DNA from: JANSWY01 sp965243755
GTDB lineage: Bacteria; Bacteroidota; Bacteroidia; Cytophagales; Cyclobacteriaceae
Assembly (NCBI GenBank): GCA_965243755.1
Contig: CBDEVW010000004.1
Span: 1-64,000 of the forward strand
Length of the DNA stretch: 64,000 bases
Direction: 5' to 3'
A program made the translations under genes and the position numbers. Numbering within the stretch: position 1 is the first letter of the stretch; every line of letters starts with the position of its first letter. Under the pieces are notes generated by a model, which had not been told where the DNA came from, ran no database searches, and saw only the letters and a program-made list of their open reading frames with translations. Positions 30,301-45,300 of the stretch are shown here, one piece after another.

Positions 30301-33300
30301 AACAATGCGATCGAAGTACCAGAAGTACAGGATGGCAGTGACAATGAAGTACTGATATTTGGAAGCACTGCAACGGCAGTGAACCAGGTAACGATCACCA
30401 ACGCAGCGACCACCGGAGATCCGGTGATCAGCAGTAGTGGAGACGATGCGAATGTAGGCTTAACAATTAACACCCAAGGTACAGGAGACATCACCATAGA
30501 CCCGGGAGCAGGCACCACCAACCTGGTGAATGCTGACCTGACAGATGCAGACCTTACCAGTCCCAACATCGATGTAAGCATCGACGACAATGCCAACAAT
30601 GAGTTGTTCACGCTGACAGCCACAGGAAGTGCAGTCAATGAATTATCAGTAGCGAATGCGGCAACAGGCAGTGGTCCGGTCTTGAGCACAAGTGGAGACG
30701 ATGCAAATGTTGATTTAAACCTACAGACCCAGGGTTCAGGAGATATTAATATAGAAGCGGGTACAGGAGCAGTGACGATAGAAGCAGATCTACCATCCAG
30801 CATCAACGTGACCAGCAACGACCTGACGATCAGCACCACCACAACAGGAGACATCAACTTAAATGCCGCAGATAGAGTCAACGTACCACAAGGCACAGAG
30901 CTAAGTCTATCGACAGACGATGCGGAGAACTTAACAAGTGATGGGACAAACCTGGGCATTAACTCCGGAGGAGATGTATCAATTACAGCGGCCGGTAACA
31001 CCGTAATCAATAATGCGCTTGAAGTACCAGAAGTACAGGATGGCAGTGACAATGAAGTATTGATATTTGGCAGCACTGCAACGGCAGTCAATCAGGTGAC
31101 AATTACCAACGCAGCGACCACCGGCGATCCGGTGATCAGCAGTAGTGGAGACGATGCGAATGTAGGCTTAACGATCAATACCCAAGGCACAGGAGACATC
31201 ACCATAGACCCGGGAGCAGGAACCACCAACCTGGTCAATGCTGACCTGACAGATGCAGACCTTACCAGTCCCAACATCGATGTAAGCATCGACGACAATG
31301 CCAACAATGAGTTGTTCACCCTGACAGCCACAGGCAGTGCAGTCAATGAATTATCTGTAGCGAATGCAGCGACAGGCAGTGGTCCGGTCTTGAGCACAAG
31401 TGGAGACGATGCAAATGTTGATTTAAACCTACAGACCCAGGGTTCAGGAGACATTAATATAGAAGCAGGTACAGGAGCAGTGACGATAGAAGCAGATCTA
31501 CCATCCAGCATCAACGTGACCAGCAACGACCTGACGATCAGCACCACCACTACAGGAGACATTAACTTAAATGCCGCAGACCGGGTCAACGTACCACAAG
31601 GCACAGAGCTAAGCCTATCGACAGACGATGCAGAAAACCTCACCAGTAACGGTACAGACCTAAGCATTAACTCCGGATCAGACATTACCTTAAACCCGAC
31701 CAACAATGTAAACATTACAGAAGGCAGAAGTTTAAGTTTGTCTACCGACGATGCGGAGAACTTAACAAGTGATGGGACAAACCTGGGCATTAACTCCGGA
31801 GGAGATGTATCAATTACAGCGGCCGGTAACACCGTAATCAATAATGCGCTTGAAGTACCAGAAGTACAGGATGGCAGTGACAATGAAGTATTGATATTTG
31901 GCAGCACTGCAACGGCAGTCAATCAGGTGACAATTACCAACGCAGCGACCACCGGCGATCCGGTGATCAGCAGTAGTGGAGACGATGCGAATGTAGGCTT
32001 AACGATCAATACCCAAGGCACAGGAGACATCACCATAGACCCGGGAGCAGGAACCACCAACCTGGTCAATGCTGACCTGACAGATGCAGACCTTACCAGT
32101 CCCAACATCGATGTAAGCATCGACGACAATGCCAACAATGAGTTGTTCACCCTGACAGCCACAGGAAGTGCAGTCAATGAATTATCAGTAGCGAATGCGG
32201 CAACAGGCAGTGGTCCGGTATTGAGCACAAGTGGGGATGATGCGAATGTTGATTTAAACCTACAGACCCAGGGTTCAGGAGACATTAATATAGAAGCGGG
32301 TACAGGAGCAGTGACGATAGAAGCGGATTTACCATCCAGCATCAACGTGACCAGCAACGACCTGACGATCAGCACCACTACAACAGGAGACATCAACTTA
32401 AATGCCGCAGACCGGGTCAACGTACCACAAGGCACAGAACTAAGTCTATCAACCGACGATGCAGAGAACTTAACGAGTGATGGTACAAACCTGGGCATTA
32501 ACTCCGGAGGTGATGTGTCAATTACAGCCGCCGGCAACACGGTAATCAACAATGCGATCGAAGTACCAGAAGTACAGGATGGCAGTGACAATGAAGTACT
32601 GATATTTGGAAGCACTGCAACGGCAGTGAACCAGGTAACGATCACCAACGCAGCGACCACTGGCGATCCGGTGATCAGCAGTAGTGGAGATGATGCGAAT
32701 GTAGGCTTAACGATCAACACCCAAGGCACAGGAGACATCACCATAGACCCGGGAGCAGGAACCACCAACCTGGTGAATGCTGACCTGACAGATGCAGACC
32801 TTACCAGTCCCAACATCGATGTAAGCATCGACGACAATGCCAACAATGAGTTGTTCACGCTGACAGCCACAGGAAGTGCAGTCAATGAATTATCAGTAGC
32901 AAATGCAGCGACAGGCAGTGGTCCGGTATTGAGCACAAGTGGAGACGATGCAAATGTTGATTTAAACCTACAGACCCAGGGTTCAGGAGATATTAATATA
33001 GAAGCAGGTACAGGAGCAGTGACGATAGAAGCAGATCTACCTTCCAGCATCAACGTGACCAGCAACGACCTGACGATCAGCACCACCACTACAGGAGACA
33101 TTAACTTAAATGCTGCAGATAGAGTAAACGTACCTCAAGGCACAGAACTAAGCCTATCGACAGATGATGCAGAAAACATCACCAGTAATGGTACAGACCT
33201 AAGCATTAACTCTGGATCAGACATTACCTTAAACCCGACCAACAATGTAAACATTACAGAAGGCAGGAGTTTAAGTTTGTCAACAGACGATGCAGAAAAC

Positions 33301-36300
33301 ATCACCAGTAATGGTACAAACCTGGGTATAAACTCCGGAGGTGATGTATCAATCACAGCGGCCGGCAACACCGTAATCAACAATGCGATCGAAGTACCAG
33401 AAGTACAGGATGGCAGTGACAATGAAGTATTGATATTTGGAAGCACCGCAACGGCAGTCAATCAGGTGACAATTACCAACGCAGCGACCACCGGCGATCC
33501 GGTGATCAGCAGTAGTGGAGACGATGCGAATGTAGGCTTAACGATCAATACCCAAGGCACAGGAGACATCACCATAGACCCGGGAGCAGGAACCACCAAC
33601 CTGGTCAATGCTGACCTGACAGATGCAGACCTTACCAGTCCCAACATCGATGTAAGCATCGACGACAATGCCAACAATGAGTTGTTCACCCTGACAGCCA
33701 CAGGAAGTGCAGTCAATGAATTATCAGTAGCGAATGCGGCAACAGGCAGTGGTCCGGTATTGAGCACAAGTGGGGATGATGCGAATGTTGATTTAAACCT
33801 ACAGACCCAGGGTTCAGGAGACATTAATATAGAAGCGGGTACAGGAGCAGTGACGATAGAAGCGGATTTACCATCCAGCATCAACGTGACCAGCAACGAC
33901 CTGACGATCAGCACCACTACAACAGGAGACATCAACTTAAATGCCGCAGACCGGGTCAACGTACCACAAGGCACAGAACTAAGTCTATCAACCGACGATG
34001 CAGAGAACTTAACGAGTGATGGTACAAACCTGGGCATTAACTCCGGAGGTGATGTGTCAATTACAGCCGCCGGCAACACGGTAATCAACAATGCGATCGA
34101 AGTACCAGAAGTACAGGATGGCAGTGACAATGAAGTACTGATATTTGGAAGCACTGCAACGGCAGTGAACCAGGTAACGATCACCAACGCAGCGACCACT
34201 GGCGATCCGGTGATCAGCAGTAGTGGAGATGATGCGAATGTAGGCTTAACGATCAACACCCAAGGCACAGGAGACATCACCATAGACCCGGGAGCAGGAA
34301 CCACCAACCTGGTGAATGCTGACCTGACAGATGCAGACCTTACCAGTCCCAACATCGATGTAAGCATCGACGACAATGCCAACAATGAGTTGTTCACGCT
34401 GACAGCCACAGGAAGTGCAGTCAATGAATTATCAGTAGCAAATGCAGCGACAGGCAGTGGTCCGGTATTGAGCACAAGTGGAGACGATGCAAATGTTGAT
34501 TTAAACCTACAGACCCAGGGTTCAGGAGATATTAATATAGAAGCAGGTACAGGAGCAGTGACGATAGAAGCAGATCTACCTTCCAGCATCAACGTGACCA
34601 GCAACGACCTGACGATCAGCACCACCACTACAGGAGACATTAACTTAAATGCTGCAGATAGAGTAAACGTACCTCAAGGCACAGAACTAAGCCTATCGAC
34701 AGATGATGCAGAAAACATCACCAGTAATGGTACAGACCTAAGCATTAACTCTGGATCAGACATTACCTTAAACCCGACCAACAATGTAAACATTACAGAA
34801 GGCAGGAGTTTAAGTTTGTCAACAGACGATGCAGAAAACATCACCAGTAATGGTACAAACCTGGGTATAAACTCCGGAGGTGATGTATCAATCACAGCGG
34901 CCGGCAACACCGTAATCAACAATGCGATCGAAGTACCAGAAGTACAGGATGGCAGTGACAATGAAGTATTGATATTTGGAAGCACCGCAACGGCAGTCAA
35001 TCAGGTAACGATCACCAATGCAGCGACCACCGGAGATCCAGTGATCAGCAGTAGTGGAGATGATGCGAATGTAGGCTTAACGATCAACACCCAAGGTACG
35101 GGAGACATTACCATAGACCCGGGAGCAGGCACCACCAACCTGGTGAATGCTGACCTGACAGATGCAGACCTTACCAGTCCCAACATCGATGTAAGCATTG
35201 ACGACAATGCCAACAATGAGTTGTTCACCCTGACAGCCACAGGAAGTGCAGTCAATGAATTATCAGTAGCGAATGCAGCAACAGGCAGTGGTCCGGTCTT
35301 GAGCACAAGTGGAGACGATGCGAATGTTGATTTAAACCTACAGACCCAGGGTTCAGGAGACATTAATATAGAAGCAGGCACAGGAGCAGTGACGATAGAA
35401 GCGGATTTACCATCCAGCATCAACGTGACCAGCAACGACCTGACGATCAGCACCACTACAACAGGAGACATCAACTTAAATGCCGCAGACCGGGTCAACG
35501 TACCACAAGGCACAGAACTAAGTCTATCAACCGACGATGCAGAGAACTTAACGAGTGATGGTACAAACCTGGGCATTAACTCCGGAGGTGATGTGTCAAT
35601 TACAGCCGCCGGCAACACGGTAATCAACAATGCGATCGAAGTACCAGAAGTACAGGATGGCAGTGACAATGAAGTACTGATATTTGGTAGCACTGCAACG
35701 GCAGTCAATCAGGTAACAATCACCAACGCGGCGACCACCGGCGATCCGGTGATCAGCAGTAGTGGAGACGATGCGAATGTAGGCTTAACAATCAACACGC
35801 AAGGTTCAGGTGGAATTACAATTGATCCGGGCACAGGTACTACTACGATCAACAATGCCAACCTTGGCAATGCGGATCTTACCAGCCCAGACATCACCAC
35901 GAGTATTGACGATACCAATGGAGCAGAGTTGTTCACCCTAAATGCGACAGGAAGTGCAGTCAATGAGCTGGCGATCACCAATGCAGCGACAGGCAGTGGC
36001 CCGACACTAGGTACCAGTGGAGACGATGTAAATGTAGACCTTAACATTGCTACCCAAGGTACAGGAAACGTCAACATCGCTCCAGGCGGTAATGTAGTGA
36101 TCAGCAACGATGTGATCTACGATGAGGCGACCAATGACCTGACTCTGGCAGTGACTGACCAGACAGTAGGCGCTCCAACACTAACGATCCCAGATTTAAC
36201 AGGTACCAGTGGAGATATTGTAGTAAACAATGCCACACAGACATTGACGAATAAGACGTTGAACTCACCGACAGTAAACACTCCGTCAATCAGTTCGGCT

Positions 36301-39300
36301 ACTATCAGCAACGATGTAACCTTCGATGAGGCGACCAATGATCTGACCTTAGCCATAACAGACCAGGCCTCCGGACCAGCCATATTAACTGTTCCAGACC
36401 TAGGTGGTACTGGAGGTGATGTTGTAGTGAACAATGCGACACAAACACTAACCAACAAAACGCTGACCGCACCAAACGTAGATCAGCTGGAAGATGGCAG
36501 CAACAATGAGGTGGTGGTCTTAGGAACAACAGCCAGTGCAGTGAACCAGGTGACGATCACCAACGCAGCGACCGCAGGTACCCCAACGATCAGCAGTAGT
36601 GGAGACGATGCGAATGTAGGCTTAACGATCAACACGCAAGGCTCTGGAGGCATTACTATAGATCCAGGTACAGGTACCACTACGATCAACAATGCCAACC
36701 TTGGTAATGCAGACTTGACCAGCCCAGACATCACCACCAGTATTGACGATACCAATGGAGCAGAGTTGTTTACCTTAAATGCGACAGGAACAGCAGTCAA
36801 TGAGTTGGCGATCACCAACGCAGCGACAGGCAGTGGCCCGACACTAGGTACCAGCGGAGACGATGTGAATGTAGACCTTAACATTGCTACCCAGGGTACA
36901 GGAAACGTCAACATCGCTCCAGGCGGTAATGTAGTGATCAGCAACGATGTGATCTACGATGAGGCGACCAATGACCTGACTCTGGCAGTGACTGACCAGA
37001 CAGTAGGTGCTCCAACATTGACGATCCCAGATTTAACAGGCACCAGTGGAGATATTGTAGTAAACAATGCCACACAGACCTTGACGAATAAGACGTTGAA
37101 CTCACCGACAGTAAACACTCCGTCAATCAGTTCGGCTACTATCAGCAACGATGTAACCTTCGATGAGGCGACCAATGATCTGACCTTAGCCATAACAGAC
37201 CAGGCCTCCGGACCAGCCACCTTAACTGTTCCGGACCTAGGTGGTACTGGAGGTGATGTTGTAGTGAATAATGCGACACAAACACTAACCAACAAAACGC
37301 TTACCGCACCGAACGTAGATCAGCTGGAAGACGGCAGCAACAATGAGGTGGTAGTCTTAGGAACAACTGCCAGTGCAGTGAACCAGGTAACAATCACCAA
37401 CGCGGCGACCACCGGCGATCCAGTGATCAGCAGTAGTGGAGACGATGCGAATGTAGGCTTAACGATCAACACGCAAGGCTCTGGAGGCATTACTATAGAT
37501 CCAGGTACAGGTACCACTACGATCAACAATGCCAACCTTGGTAATGCAGACTTGACCAGCCCAGACATCACCACGAGTATTGACGATACGAACGGAGCAG
37601 AGTTGTTCACCTTAAATGCGACAGGAACAGCAGTCAATGAGTTGGCGATCACCAACGCAGCGACAGGCAGTGGCCCGACACTAGGTACCAGCGGAGACGA
37701 TGTGAATGTAGACCTTAACATTGCTACCCAGGGTACAGGAAACGTCAACATCGCTCCAGGCGGTAATGTAGTGATCAGCAACGATGTGATCTACGACGAG
37801 GCGACCAATGACCTGACCCTGGCAGTGACTGACCAGACGGTGGGAGCTCCAACACTAACAATCCCTGATTTAACAGGCACCAGTGGAGACCTTGTGGTAA
37901 ACAACGCCACACAGACCTTAACGAATAAGACGATTGATGCCGACAACAACACGATCACCAATATTGAGAATGCAGACATCAAGGCAGCCGCAGCGATAGA
38001 TGCGACCAAGCTGGCCGATGGATCAGTGACCAACACAGAATTACAGCGCATCAATGCATTGGGTAGTGCAGCAGTAGGTGTCAGTGATGTACAAACACTA
38101 ACCAACAAAACGCTTACCGCACCAAACATAGATCAGCTGGAAGACGGCAGCAACAATGAGGTGGTAGTCTTAGGAACAACTGCCAGTGCAGTGAACCAGG
38201 TAACGATCACCAACGCAGCGACAGCAGGTACCCCAACGATCAGCAGTAGTGGAGACGATGCGAATGTAGGCTTAACGATCAACACTCAGGGTTCAGGTGG
38301 CATTACAATAGATCCAGGCACAGGTACCACTACGATCAACAATGCCAACCTGGGCAATGCGGATCTTACCAGCCCAGACATCACCACGAGCATTGACGAT
38401 ACCAATGGTGCAGAGCTGTTCACCTTAAATGCGACAGGAACAGCAGTCAATGAGTTGGCGATCACCAATGCAGCGACAGGCAGTGGCCCGACACTAGGTA
38501 CCAGCGGAGACGATGTAAATGTAGACCTTAACATTGCTACCCAGGGTACAGGAAACGTCAACATTGCTCCAGGTGGCAATGTAGTGATCAGCAACGATGT
38601 GATCTACGATGAGGCGACCAATGATCTGACCTTAGCCATAACAGACCAGGCCTCTGGACCAGCCACCTTAACTGTTCCAGACCTAGGCGGCACAGGCGGA
38701 GATGTTGTAGTGAACAATGCTACACAAACACTAACCAACAAAACGCTGACCGCACCAAACGTTGATCAGCTGGAAGACGGCAGCAACAATGAAGTGGTGG
38801 TCTTAGGAACAACTGCCAGTGCAGTGAACCAGGTAACGATCACCAACGCAGCGACCAGCGGCGATCCGGTGATCAGCAGTAGTGGAGACGATGCGAATGT
38901 AGGCCTAACGATCAACACGCAAGGCTCAGGTGGCATTACAATCGATCCAGGCACAGGCACTACCACGATCAACAACGCCAACCTCGGTAATGCAGACCTG
39001 ACCAGCCCAGACATTACCACGAGTATTGACGATACGAACGGAGCAGAGTTGTTTACCTTAAATGCGACAGGAAGTGCAGTCAATGAGTTGGCGATCACCA
39101 ATGCAGCGACAGGCAGTGGCCCGACACTAGGCACCAGCGGAGACGATGTAAATGTAGACCTGAACATTGCTACCCAGGGTACAGGAAACGTCAACATAGC
39201 CCCAGGCGGCAATGTAGTGATCAGCAATGATGTGATCTACGATGAGGCGACCAACGACCTGACGCTGGCAGTGACTGACCAGACGGTAGGTGCTCCAACA

Positions 39301-42300
39301 CTAACGATCCCGGATTTAACAGGCACGAGTGGAGATATTGTAGTAAACAACGCCACACAGACCTTGACGAACAAGACGATTGATGCCGACAACAACACGA
39401 TCACCAATATTGAGAATGCAGACATCAAGGCAGCCGCAGCGATAGATGCGACCAAGTTGGCAGATGGATCAGTAACCAACACAGAATTACAGCGCATCAA
39501 TGCATTGGGTAGTGCAGCAGTAGGTATTAGTGATGTACAAACACTAACGAACAAAACGTTGACCGCACCAAACGTAGATCAGCTGGAAGACGGCAGCAAC
39601 AATGAAGTTGTAGTCTTAGGAACAACTGCCAGTGCAGTGAACCAGGTGACGATCACCAACGCAGCGACAGCAGGTACCCCAACGATCAGCAGTAGTGGAG
39701 ATGATGCGAATGTAGGCTTAACGATCAACACGCAAGGTTCAGGAGGTATCACAATTGATCCTGGCACAGGCACTACCACGATCAACAACGCCAACCTTGG
39801 TAATGCAGACCTGACCAGTCCGGACATCACCACCAGTATTGACGATACCAATGGAGCAGAGTTGTTCACCTTAAATGCGACAGGAACAGCAGTGAATGAG
39901 TTGGCGATCACCAACGCAGCGACAGGCAGTGGCCCGACACTAGGTACCAGCGGAGACGATGTAAATGTAGACCTGAACATTGCTACCCAGGGTACAGGAA
40001 ACGTCAACATCGCTCCAGGCGGCAATGTAGTGATCAGCAATGATGTGATCTACGATGAGGCGACCAACGACCTGACCCTGGCAGTGACTGACCAGACGGT
40101 AGGCGCTCCAACACTAACGATCCCGGATTTAACAGGCACGAGTGGAGATATTGTAGTAAACAACGCCACACAGACCTTGACGAACAAGACGATTGATGCC
40201 GACAACAACACGATCACCAATATTGAGAATGCAGACATCAAGGCAGCCGCAGCGATAGATGCGACCAAGTTGGCAGATGGATCAGTAACCAACACAGAAT
40301 TACAGCGCATCAATGCATTGGGTAGTGCAGCAGTAGGTATTAGTGATGTACAAACACTAACGAACAAAACGCTGACCGCACCAAACGTAGATCAGCTGGA
40401 AGACGGCAGCAACAATGAAGTTGTAGTCTTAGGAACAACTGCCAGTGCAGTGAACCAGGTAACGATCACCAACGCAGCGACCGCAGGCACCCCAACGATC
40501 AGCAGTAGTGGAGATGATGCGAATGTAGGTTTAACGATCAACACCCAAGGTTCAGGAGGCATCACAATTGATCCGGGCACAGGTACCACTACGATCAACA
40601 ATGCCAACCTTGGTAATGCAGACCTGACCAGCCCAGACATTACTACGAGTATTGACGATACCAATGGAGCAGAGTTGTTCACCTTAAATGCGACAGGAAC
40701 AGCAGTCAATGAGCTGGCGATCACCAATGCAGCGACAGGCAGTGGCCCGACACTAGGTACCAGCGGAGACGATGTAAATGTAGACCTGAACATTGCTACC
40801 CAGGGTACAGGAAATGTCAACATAGCCCCAGGCGGCAATGTAGTGATCAGCAACGATGTGATCTACGACGAGGCGACCAACGACCTGACCCTGGCAGTGA
40901 CTGACCAGACGGTAGGCGCTCCAACACTAACGATCCCAGATTTAACAGGCACCAGTGGAGATATTGTAGTAAACAATGCCACACAGACCTTGACGAATAA
41001 GACGTTGAACTCACCGACAGTAAACACTCCGTCAATCAGTTCGGCTACTATCAGCAACGATGTAACCTTCGATGAGGCGACCAATGACCTGACTTTGGCC
41101 ATAACAGATCAGGCCTCCGGACCAGCCACCTTAACTGTTCCGGACCTAGGTGGTACTGGCGGTGATGTTGTAGTGAACAATGCTACACAAACACTAACCA
41201 ACAAAACGCTGACCGCACCGAACGTAGATCAGCTGGAAGACGGCAGCAACAATGAGGTGGTGGTCTTAGGAACAACTGCCAGTGCAGTGAACCAGGTAAC
41301 GATCACCAACGCAGCGACAGCAGGTACCCCAACGATCAGCAGTAGTGGAGACGATGCGAATGTAGGCTTAACGATCAACACTCAGGGTTCAGGTGGCATT
41401 ACAATAGATCCAGGCACAGGTACCACTACGATCAACAATGCCAACCTGGGTAATGCAGACCTGACCAGCCCAGACATCACCACGAGCATTGACGATACCA
41501 ATGGTGCAGAGCTGTTCACCTTAAATGCGACAGGAACAGCAGTCAATGAGTTGGCGATCACCAACGCAGCGACAGGCAGTGGCCCGACACTAGGTACCAG
41601 CGGAGACGATGTAAATGTAGACCTTAACATTGCTACCCAGGGCACAGGAAACGTCAACATCGCTCCAGGCGGCAATGTAGTGATCAGCAACGATGTGATC
41701 TACGATGAGGCGACCAACGACCTGACCCTGGCAGTGACTGACCAGACAGTAGGCGCTCCAACACTAACGATCCCGGATTTAACAGGCACCAGTGGAGATA
41801 TTGTAGTAAACAACGCCACACAGACCTTGACGAATAAGACGTTGAACTCACCGACAGTAAACACTCCGTCAATCAGTTCGGCTACTATCAGCAACGATGT
41901 AACCTTCGATGAGGCGACCAATGACCTGACCTTAGCCATAACAGACCAGGCCTCCGGACCAGCCACCTTAACTGTTCCAGACCTAGGTGGTACTGGAGGT
42001 GATGTTGTAGTGAACAATGCGACACAAACACTAACCAACAAAACGCTAACCGCACCAAACATAGATCAGCTGGAAGACGGCAGCAACAATGAGGTGGTAG
42101 TCTTAGGAACAACTGCCAGTGCAGTGAACCAGGTAACGATCACCAACGCAGCGACAGCAGGTACCCCAACGATCAGCAGTAGTGGAGACGATGCGAATGT
42201 AGGCTTAACGATCAACACTCAGGGTTCAGGTGGCATTACAATAGATCCAGGCACAGGTACCACTACGATCAACAATGCCAACCTGGGTAATGCAGACCTG

Positions 42301-45300
42301 ACCAGCCCAGACATCACCACGAGCATTGACGATACCAATGGTGCAGAGCTGTTCACCTTAAATGCGACAGGAACAGCAGTCAATGAGCTGGCGATCACCA
42401 ATGCAGCGACAGGCAGTGGCCCGACACTAGGTACCAGCGGAGATGATCTCAATGTAGACCTGAATGTAACGACGAAAGGCACAGGAAACGTCAACATCGC
42501 TCCAGGCGGCAATGTAGTGATCAGCAACGATGTGATCTACGATGAGGCCACCAATGACCTGACCCTGGCAGTGACTGACCAAACGGTAGGCGCTCCAACA
42601 TTGACGATCCCAGATTTAACAGGCACCAGTGGAGACCTTGTGGTAAACAACGCCACGCAGACCTTAACGAATAAGACGATTGATGCCGACAACAACACGA
42701 TCACCAATATTGAGAATGCAGACATCAAGGCAGCCGCGGCGATAGATGCGACCAAGCTGGCAGATGGATCAGTGACCAACACAGAGTTACAGCGAATCAA
42801 TGCATTAGGAAGTGCCGCAGTAGGTATTAGTGATGTACAAACACTAACCAACAAAACGCTTACCGCACCAAACGTTGATCAGCTGGAAGATGGCAGCAAC
42901 AATGAGGTGGTAGTTTTAGGAACAACTGCCAGTGCAGTGAACCAGGTGACGATCACCAACGCAGCGACAGCAGGTACCCCAACGATCAGCAGTAGTGGAG
43001 ACGATGCGAATGTAGGCTTAACGATCAACACGCAAGGATCAGGAGGTATCACAATTGATCCGGGCACAGGAACTACTACGATCAACAATGCCAACCTTGG
43101 TAATGCAGACCTGACCAGCCCAGACATTACCACGAGTATTGACGATACGAACGGAGCAGAGTTGTTCACCTTAAATGCGACAGGAACAGCAGTCAATGAG
43201 TTGGCGATCACCAATGCAGCGACAGGCAGTGGCCCGACACTAGGTACCAGCGGAGACGATGTAAATGTAGACCTGAACATTGCTACCCAGGGTACAGGAA
43301 ACGTCAACATCGCCCCAGGCGGCAATGTAGTGATCAGCAATGATGTGATCTACGATGAGGCGACCAATGACCTGACCCTGGCAGTGACTGACCAAACGGT
43401 AGGCGCTCCAACATTGACGATCCCAGATTTAACAGGCACCAGTGGAGACCTTGTGGTAAACAACGCCACGCAGACCTTAACGAATAAGACGATTGATGCC
43501 GACAACAACACGATCACCAATATTGAGAATGCAGACATCAAGGCAGCCGCGGCGATAGATGCGACCAAGTTGGCAGATGGATCAGTAACCAACACAGAAT
43601 TACAGCGCATCAATGCATTGGGCAGTGCTGCAGTAGGCGTCAGCGATGCACAAACACTAACCAACAAAACGCTTACCGCTCCAAACGTAGATCAACTGGA
43701 AGACGGCAGCAACAATGAGGTGGTAGTCTTAGGAACAACCGCCAGTGCAGTGAACCAGGTGACGATCACCAACGCAGCGACCGCAGGTACCCCAACGATC
43801 AGCAGTAGTGGAGATGATGCGAATGTAGGCTTAACGATCAACACGCAAGGTTCAGGAGGCATTACAATTGATCCGGGCACAGGAACTACTACGATCAACA
43901 ATGCCAACCTTGGTAATGCAGACCTGACCAGCCCAGACATTACCACGAGTATTGACGATACGAACGGAGCAGAGTTGTTTACCTTAAATGCGACAGGAAC
44001 AGCAGTCAATGAGTTGGCGATCACCAATGCAGCGACAGGCAGTGGCCCGACACTAGGTACCAGCGGAGACGATGTAAATGTAGACCTTAACATTGCTACC
44101 CAGGGCACAGGAAACGTCAACATCGCTCCAGGCGGCAATGTAGTGATCAGCAACGATGTGATCTACGATGAGGCGACCAACGACCTGACCCTGGCAGTGA
44201 CTGACCAGACAGTAGGCGCTCCAACACTGACGATCCCGGATTTAACAGGCACCAGTGGAGATATTGTAGTAAACAACGCCACACAGACCTTGACGAATAA
44301 GACGTTGAACTCACCGACAGTAAACACTCCGTCAATCAGTTCGGCTACTATCAGCAACGATGTAACCTTCGATGAGGCGACCAATGACCTGACCTTAGCC
44401 ATAACAGACCAGGCCTCCGGACCAGCCACCTTAACTGTTCCAGACCTAGGTGGTACTGGAGGTGATGTTGTAGTGAACAATGCGACACAAACACTAACCA
44501 ACAAAACGCTAACCGCACCAAACATAGATCAGCTGGAAGACGGCAGCAACAATGAGGTAGTAGTCTTAGGAACAACAGCCAGTGCAGTGAACCAGGTGAC
44601 GATCACCAACGCAGCGACCGCAGGTACCCCAACGATCAGCAGTAGTGGAGACGATGCGAATGTAGGTTTAACGATCAACACGCAAGGATCAGGAGGTATC
44701 ACAATTGATCCTGGCACAGGCACTACCACGATCAACAACGCCAACCTTGGTAATGCAGACCTGACCAGCCCAGACATCACCACGAGTATTGACGATACGA
44801 ACGGAGCAGAGTTGTTCACCCTAAATGCGACAGGAACAGCAGTCAATGAGTTGGCGATCACCAATGCAGCGACAGGCAGTGGCCCGACACTAGGTACCAG
44901 CGGAGACGATGTAAATGTAGACCTTAACATTGCTACCCAGGGTACAGGAAACGTCAACATCGCTCCAGGCGGCAATGTAGTGATCAGCAACGATGTGATC
45001 TACGATGAGGCGACCAATGACCTGACCCTGGCAGTGACTGACCAGACAGTAGGTGCTCCAACACTAACGATCCCGGATTTAACAGGTACCAGTGGAGATA
45101 TTGTAGTAAACAATGCCACACAGACCTTGACGAATAAGACGATTGATGCCGACAACAACACGATCACCAATATTGAGAATGCAGACATCAAGGCAGCCGC
45201 AGCGATAGATGCGACCAAGCTGGCCGATGGATCAGTAACCAACACAGAATTACAGCGCATCAATGCATTGGGTAGTGCAGCAGTAGGTATTAGTGATGTA

